This document shows positions 47,140 through 54,804 of a stretch of 64,000 nucleotides of DNA, piece by piece. Origin of the DNA: Pseudomonas sp. J452 (lineage in GTDB: Bacteria > Pseudomonadota > Gammaproteobacteria > Pseudomonadales > Pseudomonadaceae). Both the position numbers and the translations under genes were made by a program. Numbering within the stretch: position 1 is the stretch's first letter; each line of letters begins with the position of its first letter. A model generated the notes under the pieces. That model was not told the origin of the DNA. It worked only from the letters and a program-made list of their open reading frames with translations, and did not search any database. The stretch covers positions 4,464,001 to 4,528,000 of the forward strand of contig NZ_CP088294.1 in NCBI RefSeq assembly GCF_024666525.1, read 5' to 3'.

Positions 47140-47541
47140 GTGACTGCCCCGTGGCTGTGTAGATACCTGTTGTGGATCGATGGGCTGGCGGCCGCCAGCG
47201 CCGGGGTGCTGATGCTCGCCATCGGTGACCGCTTGAGCGGTTGGTATCAGCTCCCCCCAGCGCTGCTGCACCTCATCGGCCTGGTGAGCCTGGGCTACGC
47301 CACCTATTCCCTCTCGCTGGCCCTGCGGGCCAGGCGCCCACGCACACTCATCGTGCTGCTGGTGATAGCCAACTCGTTGTGGGCGGCGGCGTGCTTACGC
47401 TGGGCAGTGGTTTTCGCCCCCACGGCCAGCCCCTGGGGGCTGGCCCATTTACTCGGTGAGAGCGCTTTTGTCGGTGGCCTGGCGTTGCTGGAGTGGCGCT
47501 GGCGGGCACGCTTGGCCACGCCTGCGGAAGCAACAGCGTGA
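47140..47541 (+). CDS. hypothetical four-helix membrane protein
   Basis: A 133-residue protein with about four hydrophobic segments (LLWIDGLAAASAGVLMLAIG, LLHLIGLVSLGYATYSLSLA, IVLLVIANSLWAAACLRWAV, HLLGESAFVGGLALLEW). It begins with GTG at 47140, with AAGGA about 12 bases upstream. No family is recognised, though the pattern resembles small SPW-type or DoxX-like membrane proteins. Its stop overlaps the next start, suggesting coupling. Function unknown. Confidence 0.72.
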   Translation: MTAPWLCRYLLWIDGLAAASAGVLMLAIGDRLSGWYQLPPALLHLIGLVSLGYATYSLSLALRARRPRTLIVLLVIANSLWAAACLRWAVVFAPTASPWGLAHLLGESAFVGGLALLEWRWRARLATPAEATA

Positions 47542-47903
47542 ACGGGCCAGACAGCATCTATCGCGCAGGCCGCAGCCTCCAGAGCCTGGGCCTGCCTGCA
47601 GCCCTGCCCGTAGCGCCATTACTGATGCTGCTGGCCAGCGAGGCGCACGCCTTCCAGCCCTGCCCTGGCGCTAGCCAACCCTGCGCCTCGCCCGAACAGC
47701 TGTTGCTGCTGGTGATACTGCCCTGCCTGGTGCTGAGCGGGCTGGCGCTGCTGGCCAAAAAACTTCAGCGGCGCTGGCTCCGAATCAGCAGCTGGCTGCT
47801 GCTGGGCAGCCTAGGGCTGCTCTGGTTGCTCGCCATCAATGCCGCCTTCAACGCCTACCTCGCACCCTGTGCGACAGGCTGCTGGTATGGCATTGCCAAT
47901 TGA
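47538..47903 (+). CDS. hypothetical small membrane protein, translationally coupled
   Basis: A 121-residue protein with two or three hydrophobic segments (LGLPAALPVAPLLMLLASEA; LLLLVILPCLVLSGLALLAK; ISSWLLLGSLGLLWLLAINA) and three Cys pairs in loops (PCPGASQPCAS and PCATGCWYG). I start at GTG 47538, which overlaps the stop of the preceding gene; a longer frame would overlap more of it. No family is recognised. The stop at 47901-47903 precedes the next gene by about 32 bases. Confidence 0.65.
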   Translation: MNGPDSIYRAGRSLQSLGLPAALPVAPLLMLLASEAHAFQPCPGASQPCASPEQLLLLVILPCLVLSGLALLAKKLQRRWLRISSWLLLGSLGLLWLLAINAAFNAYLAPCATGCWYGIAN

Positions 47904-47935
47904 ACGACGCGACTTCTGCCAGGCTTCCAATCGAG

Positions 47936-48613
47936 ATGAACATACGCACGCCACTGATCGCTGTAACGCTGCTCATTTGTGCCAATTCAGGGGCTCAGGC
48001 CACGGAGAAAATCTGGCCTCTGCTGTTACCCGGCCAGTACCACGTCGACGAGGCTCCAACACAGCCGGGCCCCGGCTGGTTGGCCCTGACGGCCCGTAAC
48101 GCCGTCTGGCGCCTAGAACCAACACACCTGCAGGCCAATCGCGTATATGACCCGGTGCTTGACCCTGATGAACAGAGCAAAACCGGTATCGAACTGACCT
48201 CTGCCGATAGCACAGCTATTGCCTATCTGCGCCTGCCAGGCCTAGTGCCTGGCCAACTAACCACGGCCAGACTGCTACGCGGCGAACTGGAGCAACCGAT
48301 CACCGACGAGTCACCGGCTCCGCGTCTCTTGTTTGGCGGACGCGAGTACGACTTCGTCCGCGCTGGCGAGACCATTTCGCTGCGCAGCGGTACACAGAGC
48401 AGCGTACTGGAGGGCCTGGTAGTAGGTGATGCGAACAGCGACAACAGCGTGTCGTTACGATGGGCCGGCGACCTTGATGGCGACGGTGAACTGGACCTGC
48501 TGATGAGCTACACCCGGTACAACCAGTCGGGAGCTTGTTTGTTCCTGACCCAGGGCACACCCGACAAGGTTCTGATACGCCCCACGGCTTGCCATGGTGG
48601 AGTGGGCTGCTAA
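47936..48613 (+). CDS. hypothetical secreted protein with calcium-binding-like repeat
   Basis: A 225-residue exported protein with signal peptide MNIRTPLIAVTLLICANSGA. Most of it is beta-rich. Near residue 180 the sequence DLDGDGELDLLMSY matches a Dx[DN]xDGxxD calcium-binding loop as in FG-GAP or EF-hand-like proteins. A C-terminal CLFLTQG...CHGGVGC has paired cysteines. ATG 47936 gives the signal sequence; a TTG at 47900 is in frame but unlikely. It is the third gene of a compact set of exported or membrane proteins. Function unknown. Confidence 0.75.
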   Translation: MNIRTPLIAVTLLICANSGAQATEKIWPLLLPGQYHVDEAPTQPGPGWLALTARNAVWRLEPTHLQANRVYDPVLDPDEQSKTGIELTSADSTAIAYLRLPGLVPGQLTTARLLRGELEQPITDESPAPRLLFGGREYDFVRAGETISLRSGTQSSVLEGLVVGDANSDNSVSLRWAGDLDGDGELDLLMSYTRYNQSGACLFLTQGTPDKVLIRPTACHGGVGC

Positions 48614-48643
48614 TGCCATGTTAACTGTAAAGAGTACGGATAA

Positions 48644-49039
48644 ATGTTACTGCTGATTGAATATCTAATTTTATTTGGCCCTGCTTTAATGTTTGCTGGT
48701 ATCGGCATAGCGATATTACCTCTAGGCTTACTAATGGGCGGTCACGGCATGTTCATTAGCGGAATATCTATCATCGTGCTCATCGAGCTGTTTTCTTTGT
48801 TAGGGCTATACGGCTGTTTTCAGCTGCTTCGCAAACGTCTAGACCCAACTATTTCCGTAGCAAAACCAGCGGCCTTACTTATTCAAGTTTTACTTGGTGG
48901 CGTTGCTGTAATTGCTTTTGGTCTAATGGGCGCGTTTTACGAAATTGGCTGGCATCTTTATATACTCGGCGCACCAGTTATAGGTGCACTACATTTAATT
49001 TATTTAAATCGGGAGTATCTGTTTGGCAATCACAGCTAA
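48644..49039 (+). CDS. AT-rich small membrane protein (possible cassette gene)
   Basis: A 131-residue protein with about four membrane segments (LIEYLILFGPALMFAGIGIA, MFISGISIIVLIELFSLLGL, ALLIQVLLGGVAVIAFGLMG, LYILGAPVIGALHLIYLN). Its codons use A/T at third positions far more than every neighbour, e.g. many TTA, ATA and ATT codons, so it looks recently acquired. The stop codon lies inside the left end of an attC-like site (49034-49100). No family is recognised. It could be an integron cassette gene that is now isolated. Confidence 0.75.
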   Translation: MLLLIEYLILFGPALMFAGIGIAILPLGLLMGGHGMFISGISIIVLIELFSLLGLYGCFQLLRKRLDPTISVAKPAALLIQVLLGGVAVIAFGLMGAFYEIGWHLYILGAPVIGALHLIYLNREYLFGNHS

Positions 49040-49100
49040 CAAGTCGATCAAGGCCACTCACATTCGTTCGCTGGATAACTGCAGTCTGCGCATTTTATGC
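49034..49100. mobile_element. attC-like recombination site (degenerate)
   Basis: AGCTAACAAGTCGATCAAG at 49034-49052 closely resembles the start of integron attC sites (RYYYAAC followed by AAG), and GCGCATTTTATGC at 49088-49100 resembles the usual GCGTTATGC end, with the invariant GTT changed to TTT. The 67-base span is in the normal range. The gene stop codon falls inside the left end, as in gene cassettes. No integrase gene or second attC is seen in the window. Confidence 0.55.
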
Positions 49101-49246
49101 CCAGCCTTACACTGCCCCTTAGTTCTGCGCTACAGGCCACGGAATTTGACCGCACGCTGATCCAACCGATAAACCCACCGCCCCGACCAGCTGATTGGAT
49201 TGGCACTTCGCTCCTGTTGCTGGAGCGGCACGACAAGGACTCCGTG

Positions 49247-49792
49247 ATGCGGCTACTCGCTGTCAAACTCTTGCTGACCCTGCTGGTTGCCGGTGCGCTG
49301 GCCTACCCCCTGCTGCAGCCCGAGACCAACGCCGGTATTTTCCGGGAACTCGAGATGCTTGGGCCGCTTGGCGCCATCAGCCTCACGCTGCTGTTCCTGC
49401 TGGCGGTGTTTCTCTACTGCCGGGATCTGCAACGTGCGCTGTCACTGGTTCAACCCGCGTGTCGTGCCGCCGCGCCACGCAGCGTATGGCTGATGTTCCT
49501 GCTGCCGTACAACTTCATCGAAGACTTCTTCATCGTCGCCCATGTCGCCCAGTCACTGCGCCGGGAAGCCCGGACCAATGACGCGCTGCGCCCCTTCTCG
49601 CGCTTCGGCATGCTGTCTGGCATCGGCTGGTGCAGCGCACAGATCGTCTCGCTGATCCCCCACGCCATCGGCTCGCTGGCGGGCCTACTGGCCGTGCCGT
49701 TGTGGCTGGCGCACTGGCACCTGATCCGCAGGATCAACCGCGCCCTGGACGCAGCGCCGCCCGCTATAGTTGAACCAGGCAACGCCGGATGA
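49247..49792 (+). CDS. hypothetical membrane protein
   Basis: A 181-residue protein with about four hydrophobic segments: LLAVKLLLTLLVAGALAYPL, LGPLGAISLTLLFLLAVFLY, VWLMFLLPYNFIEDFFIVAHV and IGSLAGLLAVPLWLAHWHLI. I start at ATG 49247, which has an AAGGAC ribosome site; the frame is open upstream for another 50 codons but without a start context. No family is recognised. The composition returns to GC-rich here, so it lies outside the possible cassette. Repeats follow it. Confidence 0.68.
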   Translation: MRLLAVKLLLTLLVAGALAYPLLQPETNAGIFRELEMLGPLGAISLTLLFLLAVFLYCRDLQRALSLVQPACRAAAPRSVWLMFLLPYNFIEDFFIVAHVAQSLRREARTNDALRPFSRFGMLSGIGWCSAQIVSLIPHAIGSLAGLLAVPLWLAHWHLIRRINRALDAAPPAIVEPGNAG

Positions 49793-49851
49793 ACGAATCT
49801 AAAGCATGCCCAGGCGTTAGCCCATACGGTGGGCAATGCCAGCGCTCTGCT

Positions 49852-49946
49852 CCCCTCTCCCACTTGTGGGAGAGGGGCGGGGGGCCGGGGGGAGAGGAAA
49901 CGCAAATCCACCCTCTCCCCAGCCCTCTCCCGTAAACGGGAGAGGG
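49852..49946. repeat. pair of CTCTCCC-type palindromic repeats
   Basis: Two hairpins in tandem: CCCCTCTCCCAC-TT-GTGGGAGAGGGG (49852-49877), then CCCTCTCCCGT-AA-ACGGGAGAGGG (49923-49946). They belong to the same family as 38431 and 51783; the arms differ but remain self-complementary. They lie in the gap before the glutamate-synthase-like gene. Confidence 0.8.
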
Positions 49947-50037
49947 GGCGAAAAACCTACCTGATCTACATTACGTACCGCAGGTACTGTTCAGCACCGA
50001 TCAACCGTCAGCTCCCCCTCACCGGCAAGGAATCCCC

Positions 50038-51651
50038 ATGAGCCTGTCGCTGCTCAATCGCTATGCCTTCTTCGCCTTCTGCGTGCTGTTTACCCTACTC
50101 AGCCTGCCGTTTCTCGGGGCTCATGAATGGTTGTGGGCGCTGACCCTGCTCACCGGCGTGCTCAGTCTGGTCGGCCTCAACGATCTGCTGCAGACGCGCC
50201 AGGCGGTGCGACGCAACTACCCGATCCTGGGCAATATCCGCTACCTGGTGGAGGGCCTGCGCCCGGAGATCCGCCAGTACCTGCTGGAGGCCGATGGCGA
50301 CAAGCTGCCGTTCTCCCGCGCGCAGCGTTCGCTGGTGTATGCGCGGGCGAAGAACCAGAGCGCCGACAAGGCCTTCGGCACCCTCAGCGATGTGTACCAG
50401 AGCGGCTTCGAGTTCATCGGCCACTCCATGCTGCCGGCCGAACACTGCGACCCCAGCAGCTTCCGCGTCACGGTCGGCGGGCCGCAGTGCACCCAGCCCT
50501 ACTCGGCCTCGGTGTTCAATATCTCGGCGATGAGCTTCGGCTCGCTCAGCGCCAACGCCATCCGCGCGCTGAACCAGGGCGCCCAGCGCGGCGGTTTCTA
50601 CCACGACACCGGCGAGGGCAGCATCAGTCCCTACCACCGCGAGCATGGCGGCGATCTGGTGTGGGAGCTGGGCAGCGGCTACTTCGGCTGCCGCACGGAG
50701 GATGGCCGCTTCGACCCGGCCCGCTTCGCCGAGCAGGCACGCAACCCGCAAGTGAAGATGATCGAGATCAAGCTGAGCCAGGGCGCCAAGCCGGGTCATG
50801 GCGGCATCCTGCCCAAGCACAAGGTCACCGCGGAAATCTCCCTCACCCGTGGCGTGCCGATGGGCCAGGACTGCATCTCGCCGGCGCGCCACAGTGCCTT
50901 CGCCACGCCGCTGCAGCTGCTGCAGTTCATCGCGCAGCTGCGTCAGCTGGCGGATGGCAAACCGATCGGCTTCAAGTTCTGCCTGGGCCATCCGTGGGAG
51001 TTCATGGGCATCGCCAAGGCCATGCTGGAAAGCGGCATCCTCCCCGACTTCATCGTGGTCGATGGCAAGGAAGGTGGCACCGGCGCGGCGCCGCTGGAGT
51101 TCACCGACCATATCGGCGTGCCGCTGCGCGAAGGCCTGCTGTTCGTGCACAACACCCTGGTCGGCTGCGGCCTGCGCGACAAGATCAAGCTCGGCGCCAG
51201 CGGCAAGATCGTCAGCGCCTTCGACATCGCCAGCGTCATGGCCCTCGGTGCCGACTGGGCCAACTCGGCGCGCGGCTTCATGTTCGCCATTGGCTGCATC
51301 CAGTCGCAGAGCTGCCACACCAATAAGTGCCCGACCGGCGTGGCCACCCAGGACCCACTGCGCCAGCGCGCCCTAGTGGTGCCGGACAAGGCCGAGCGGG
51401 TGCACAGCTTTCACCGCAACACCCTCAAGGCCCTGGCCGAGATGCTCGCCGCCGCTGGCCTCAGCCACCCGTCGCAGGTCGAGGCCAGGCACCTGGTGCG
51501 GCGCATGTCGGCCAGCGAGATCAAGCTGTACTCGCAGCTGCATGTATTCCTCAAACCGGGCGAGCTGCTCAGCGGCGAGGTGTCCGGCGAGTTCTACCCG
51601 CGCATGTGGAGCATGGCGCGAGCCGACAGCTTCGAGGCGGCGGAGGTCTAA
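50038..51651 (+). CDS. FMN-binding glutamate synthase family protein with membrane segment
   Basis: A 537-residue protein related to the central and FMN domains of glutamate synthase large subunit. Two N-terminal hydrophobic segments (YAFFAFCVLFTLLSLPFLGA; ALTLLTGVLSLVGL) probably anchor it. The FMN barrel shows ISAMSFGSLSANAIRALNQG, KPGHGGILPKHKV, VVDGKEGGTGAAPLEFTDH and IKLGASGKIVSAFDIASV. The Fe-S-type cysteines are in GCIQSQSCHTNKCPTGVATQ. There is no glutaminase domain. The usual partners gltD and amidotransferase are absent, so its substrate may differ. It is flanked by palindromic repeats on both sides. Confidence 0.92.
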   Translation: MSLSLLNRYAFFAFCVLFTLLSLPFLGAHEWLWALTLLTGVLSLVGLNDLLQTRQAVRRNYPILGNIRYLVEGLRPEIRQYLLEADGDKLPFSRAQRSLVYARAKNQSADKAFGTLSDVYQSGFEFIGHSMLPAEHCDPSSFRVTVGGPQCTQPYSASVFNISAMSFGSLSANAIRALNQGAQRGGFYHDTGEGSISPYHREHGGDLVWELGSGYFGCRTEDGRFDPARFAEQARNPQVKMIEIKLSQGAKPGHGGILPKHKVTAEISLTRGVPMGQDCISPARHSAFATPLQLLQFIAQLRQLADGKPIGFKFCLGHPWEFMGIAKAMLESGILPDFIVVDGKEGGTGAAPLEFTDHIGVPLREGLLFVHNTLVGCGLRDKIKLGASGKIVSAFDIASVMALGADWANSARGFMFAIGCIQSQSCHTNKCPTGVATQDPLRQRALVVPDKAERVHSFHRNTLKALAEMLAAAGLSHPSQVEARHLVRRMSASEIKLYSQLHVFLKPGELLSGEVSGEFYPRMWSMARADSFEAAEV

Positions 51652-51672
51652 CCCTACGCGCTGTGGCACTAG

Positions 51673-51740
51673 GTAGCCCGGATGTAATCCGGGAGTGGTC
51701 TGAGGGCCTACCGAGATTCCCCGGATTTCATCCGGGCTAC
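51673..51740. repeat. palindromic repeat, GTAGCCCGGAT family, copy 3
   Basis: GTAGCCCGGATGTAATCCGGG (51673-51693, given as its 21 bases in two parts: GTAGCCCGGATG, TAATCCGGG) and right arm CCCCGGATTTCATCCGGG plus CTAC (51719-51740) form the same inverted repeat as at 13784 and 41102, with a 25-base loop. Confidence 0.85.
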
Positions 51741-51782
51741 GGACTGGGGAAATAGTGAGTTGGCAAATTCCCTCTCCCCCAG

Positions 51783-51808
51783 CCCCTCTCCCACAAGTGG
51801 GAGAGGGG
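51783..51808. repeat. CTCTCCC-type palindromic repeat
   Basis: CCCCTCTCCCAC-AA-GTGGGAGAGGGG, a perfect 12-bp stem identical to that at 38431-38456, preceded by a partial CCCTCTCCCCC. Three different repeat families lie within about 190 bases here. Confidence 0.85.
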
Positions 51809-51840
51809 AGCTTCCCGCGCTGCGCAAGTTTTCAGAGAAC

Positions 51841-51860
51841 GCGGGTTGCACCCGCCCTAC
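51841..51860. repeat. single arm of the GTAGGGCGGGT repeat family
   Basis: GCGGGTTGCACCCGCCCTAC is one arm of the inverted repeat seen in full upstream of metR (43604-43653), with one changed base. It ends 12 bases before the stop of the polyamine-binding protein gene. Confidence 0.6.
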
Positions 51861-51872
51861 GCGAAACGGCAA

Positions 51873-52973
51873 TCAGCTACCGGTCTTGATCTTGTTCCAA
51901 GTCCGCGTGCGTACGCGCTCGACCTTCAGCGGCAGCGGTTCGAGGGTGAACAGCGTGGCCATCACTTCGGCCGACGGGTAGACGCCGGGATTGTTGCGGA
52001 TCTCGGCATCGACTAGCGGGCTGGCATCCAGGTTGGCATTCGGGTAGCCAACGTGGTTGCTGGTGGCAGCCATAGGTAGCGCCCGCATCAGGTAGTCGAT
52101 CAGCGCCAGGCCTTGCTGCGGATGCGGTGCATCCTTGAGCAGCACCAGGCTCTCCATCCACACCGGTGCGCCTTCACGCGGGATGCTGTAGCGGATGTCG
52201 CGGCCGTTGTTGGCGGCCTTGGCGTTCTTCTGCGCCTCGAACACTCCGCCACCCCAGCCGAGCACCACGCAGATATCGCCGTTGGACAGGTCGGTGATGA
52301 ACTTGGACGAGTCGAAGTAGCGGATATGCGGGCGCACCTTGGCCAGCAGCGCTTCGGCCTGCTTGTAGTCCGCGGGATTGCGGCTGTTCGGCGGCAGTCC
52401 CAGGTAATGCAGGGCGATGGGGATGATCTCGCCCGGCGCATCGAGCATGGCCACGCCACACTGGCTGAGCTTGGCCAGGTTGTCTTCCTTGAAGATCAGT
52501 TCCCAGGAATCCACCGGGGCGCTGTCGCCCAGCGCGGCTTTGACCTTGGCCTGGTCGTAGCCGATGCCGGTGGTGCCCCACAGGTAAGGCACGGCATGCC
52601 GGTTGTCCGGATCATTGCTCTGCAGCTTGTCGAGAATGGCGCCGTCGAGGCGCTGCCAGTTGGGCAACTGTTCGCGTGGCAGTTCCGCCAGCACGCCGGC
52701 CTTGATCAGGTTCGGCAACAGGCTGTCGGTGACCACCACCACGTCATAGCCGCTGCGCCCGGTGAGCAGCTTGCTGGTCAGCACCTCGCCGCTGTCGAAG
52801 GTATCGAGCAGCGTCTGGATGCCGCTGTCGCGGGCGAAGTCCTTGGTCACTTCGGGGCCGATGAAGTCGTACCAGTTGTACAGGTGCACCACCGGTTCGG
52901 CGGCCTGCACGGGGCCGAGCGCCAGGCCGCACAGGGCGACCAGGCTCAGTTGCAGGGAGCGGGGAAAATTCAT
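51873..52973 (-). CDS. polyamine ABC transporter substrate-binding protein (PotF/SpuD type), second copy
   Basis: A 366-residue binding protein with signal peptide MNFPRSLQLSLVALCGLALG. Motifs are VVHLYNWYDFIGPEVTKDFA, TSKLLTGRSGYDVVVVT, VPYLWGTTGIGYDQ and RYSIPREGAPVWMESL. It is clearly related to the protein at 32975 but with a different ligand-pocket sequence (LYNWYDF against LYIWNEY). No ABC permease or ATPase genes are adjacent. It starts 37 bases after a nitrilase-type amidase on the same strand, suggesting joint uptake and hydrolysis. I use ATG 52973, which starts the signal peptide. Confidence 0.9.
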   Translation of the reverse strand: MNFPRSLQLSLVALCGLALGPVQAAEPVVHLYNWYDFIGPEVTKDFARDSGIQTLLDTFDSGEVLTSKLLTGRSGYDVVVVTDSLLPNLIKAGVLAELPREQLPNWQRLDGAILDKLQSNDPDNRHAVPYLWGTTGIGYDQAKVKAALGDSAPVDSWELIFKEDNLAKLSQCGVAMLDAPGEIIPIALHYLGLPPNSRNPADYKQAEALLAKVRPHIRYFDSSKFITDLSNGDICVVLGWGGGVFEAQKNAKAANNGRDIRYSIPREGAPVWMESLVLLKDAPHPQQGLALIDYLMRALPMAATSNHVGYPNANLDASPLVDAEIRNNPGVYPSAEVMATLFTLEPLPLKVERVRTRTWNKIKTGS

Positions 52974-53010
52974 GGGGTAACTCCTGGGGAAATCGGGGCG
53001 CAGGGCGGGT

Positions 53011-53826
53011 TCAGGGCAGCAGCAGCTCGCGGCGGCCGTCGGCATGTTCGCGGCGCTCGCCCTGCAGCGGCAGGCGGCGGTCGGCCAGGTAGTGGTAATA
53101 GCTGCGGGCCGCGCCGACGCGGGCCAGATCCAGCGTCAGGCTCAGCCGGCACTCGTCGCGGCCGCTCTCGCAGAGCAGTTGGCCGAAGGGATCGACCACC
53201 GCGCTGCCACCGGCGAACACCAGGCCGTCATCGCCGGCGCCGACCCGGTTGACCATCAGCGCGTAGAGCTGGTTTTCCTGGGCACGCGCCAGCAGTGCGG
53301 TGCGGTGCACCGGGCCGTAGGGGTCCATGTTGCCGTTGCACACCACGATCAGCTCGGCACCCAACTCGCCGAGGGCGCGGGCGTTTTCCGGGAACTCGAT
53401 GTCGTAGCAGATCAGCAGACCGATGCGCACACCGCGCCAGACCACCGTGGCATGGCGGTCACCGGGCACTACCAGGCTGCGCTCGTCGGGCCACAGGTGG
53501 GTCTTGCGGTAGCGCAGGGCAATGCCTTCGGGGGTGATCAGCAGGCTGGTGTTGTAGAAGGTGCCGGCGTCGTTCTCGATCAGGCCGACCACCACCGCCA
53601 CATCGCGCTCGCGGGCGGCACGCTGTACGGCCTGCACGCTGGGGCCATCCAGCGGCTCGGCGATGCGGGCGACGCTGCTGGCGGAGGGAAAACCGCACAG
53701 CCCGGTCTCGGGAAACACCAGCAGATCGCTGTCGGCGGCGCAGCTGGCGATGGTCTGCAGGGTGCGTTCGAGGTTGTAGGGGGTGTCGCCATCGCGACCG
53801 GCCAGTTGGAAGAGTTCGACCTTCAT
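53011..53826 (-). CDS. carbon-nitrogen hydrolase (nitrilase superfamily amidase)
   Basis: A 271-residue nitrilase-superfamily protein with the complete Glu-Lys-Cys triad: Glu in LLVFPETGLCGF, Lys in RYRKTHLWPDE and Cys in GLLICYDIEFPEN. GNMDPYGPVHRTALLARAQE follows, as in amidases that act on small amides. Members include N-carbamoylputrescine amidohydrolase (AguB) and various amidases, so the polyamine neighbour makes an amino-amide substrate plausible but unproven. It is divergent from a LuxR regulator across 121 bases, which likely controls it. Confidence 0.92.
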   Translation of the reverse strand: MKVELFQLAGRDGDTPYNLERTLQTIASCAADSDLLVFPETGLCGFPSASSVARIAEPLDGPSVQAVQRAARERDVAVVVGLIENDAGTFYNTSLLITPEGIALRYRKTHLWPDERSLVVPGDRHATVVWRGVRIGLLICYDIEFPENARALGELGAELIVVCNGNMDPYGPVHRTALLARAQENQLYALMVNRVGAGDDGLVFAGGSAVVDPFGQLLCESGRDECRLSLTLDLARVGAARSYYHYLADRRLPLQGERREHADGRRELLLP

Positions 53827-53947
53827 GCAGACTCCTGGGGTTGTTCAACGGGGCCGCAAGCGGGCACCCTGTATGTGCAATCGAGTATGCCGGGGCTGCA
53901 CACTGCCGGTAATCACGTGGATGGAGTAACCCTGCGGGGGTAGGAGC

Positions 53948-54718
53948 ATGGGCTTGCAGTTGCAGGATATCGCCTGGCACCAGTCGGTCGGCCGGCTGAT
54001 CGAGACGCTGGACAAGCCGCTGTTCTGGGTCGCCCTGGCGCGCCTGCTGCAGCAGTACGTACCGTCCGATAGCTGGGTGGTGCTGCTGTTCAGCCGCGAT
54101 CGGCCGCAGGTGTTCGCCGAGTGCCCCGGCGACGGCGGCCCCGACCCGCTGTTCCAGGACTACCTGCAGGGCCTCTACCTGCTCGACCCCTTCTACATCG
54201 CCAGCCGCGAGCAGCAGTTCGCCGGCCTGCTGCGCCTGGCCGACGTGGCCCCGGAATGCTTCGAGCAGACCGACTACTACCAGCGCTATTTCCGCCTCAA
54301 CGTGGTGGCCGACGAGATCCAGTTCAACGTGCCGCTGGAGGGCGAACGCACCTTGTGTCTGTCGCTGGGTGCATGCCAGCCGTTCAGCCCGGAACAGATC
54401 GCCCTGCTCGGCCTAATCCAGCCCTGGGTCATGGCCCTGATGCGCCAGCGCCTGGCCTTCGAGCAGGAACTGCTGGCCCGCCCGGCAGCACCGGCCCCAG
54501 CCTGGCAGCACCGCCTGGAAAGCGCCGGCGAGCTCACCGCCCGCGAACTGGAAATCGCCCGGCTGATGCTCAGCGGCGGCTCGGGCAAGGAAATCGCCCG
54601 GCGCCTGGGCATCTCCGCGGAAACCGTCAAGGTCCACCGCAAGCACATCTACGCCAAGCTCGGCATCAAGTCGCAGTCCGAGCTGTTTGCCCTGTTCCTG
54701 CAAGCGCAGCAGAGCTGA
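53948..54718 (+). CDS. LuxR-family transcriptional regulator
   Basis: A 256-residue regulator with a C-terminal LuxR helix-turn-helix: LTARELEIARLMLSGGSGKE followed by IARRLGISAETVKVHRKHIY and AKLGIKSQSELFAL. The N-terminal 185 residues have no autoinducer-binding signature that I recognise, so it is probably not a quorum-sensing receptor. It is divergent from the nitrilase and polyamine-binding-protein genes, with the shared promoter region at 53827-53947, and is their likely regulator. The effector is unknown. Confidence 0.9.
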   Translation: MGLQLQDIAWHQSVGRLIETLDKPLFWVALARLLQQYVPSDSWVVLLFSRDRPQVFAECPGDGGPDPLFQDYLQGLYLLDPFYIASREQQFAGLLRLADVAPECFEQTDYYQRYFRLNVVADEIQFNVPLEGERTLCLSLGACQPFSPEQIALLGLIQPWVMALMRQRLAFEQELLARPAAPAPAWQHRLESAGELTARELEIARLMLSGGSGKEIARRLGISAETVKVHRKHIYAKLGIKSQSELFALFLQAQQS

Positions 54719-54753
54719 AAGCTGGAACTGATCGCGCGACTAGGTAGTCAGCT

Positions 54754-54770
54754 AAGTGTCCTTTACACTT
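54754..54770. promoter_or_regulatory. inverted repeat upstream of the GST gene
   Basis: AAGTGT-CCTTT-ACACTT is a perfect 6-5-6 inverted repeat 34 bases before the GST start, in the gap after the LuxR gene. The arm length and spacing suit a dimeric regulator; the AT content is too high for a strong terminator. The binding protein is unknown. Confidence 0.4.
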
Positions 54771-54804
54771 CGCCCAAAGTTTATGGCACAAGGCCACCAC
54801 CCCG

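Noticed and set aside
38431..51808. CRISPR array
   Set aside because: The palindromic repeats are dispersed, not evenly spaced, and no cas genes are present.
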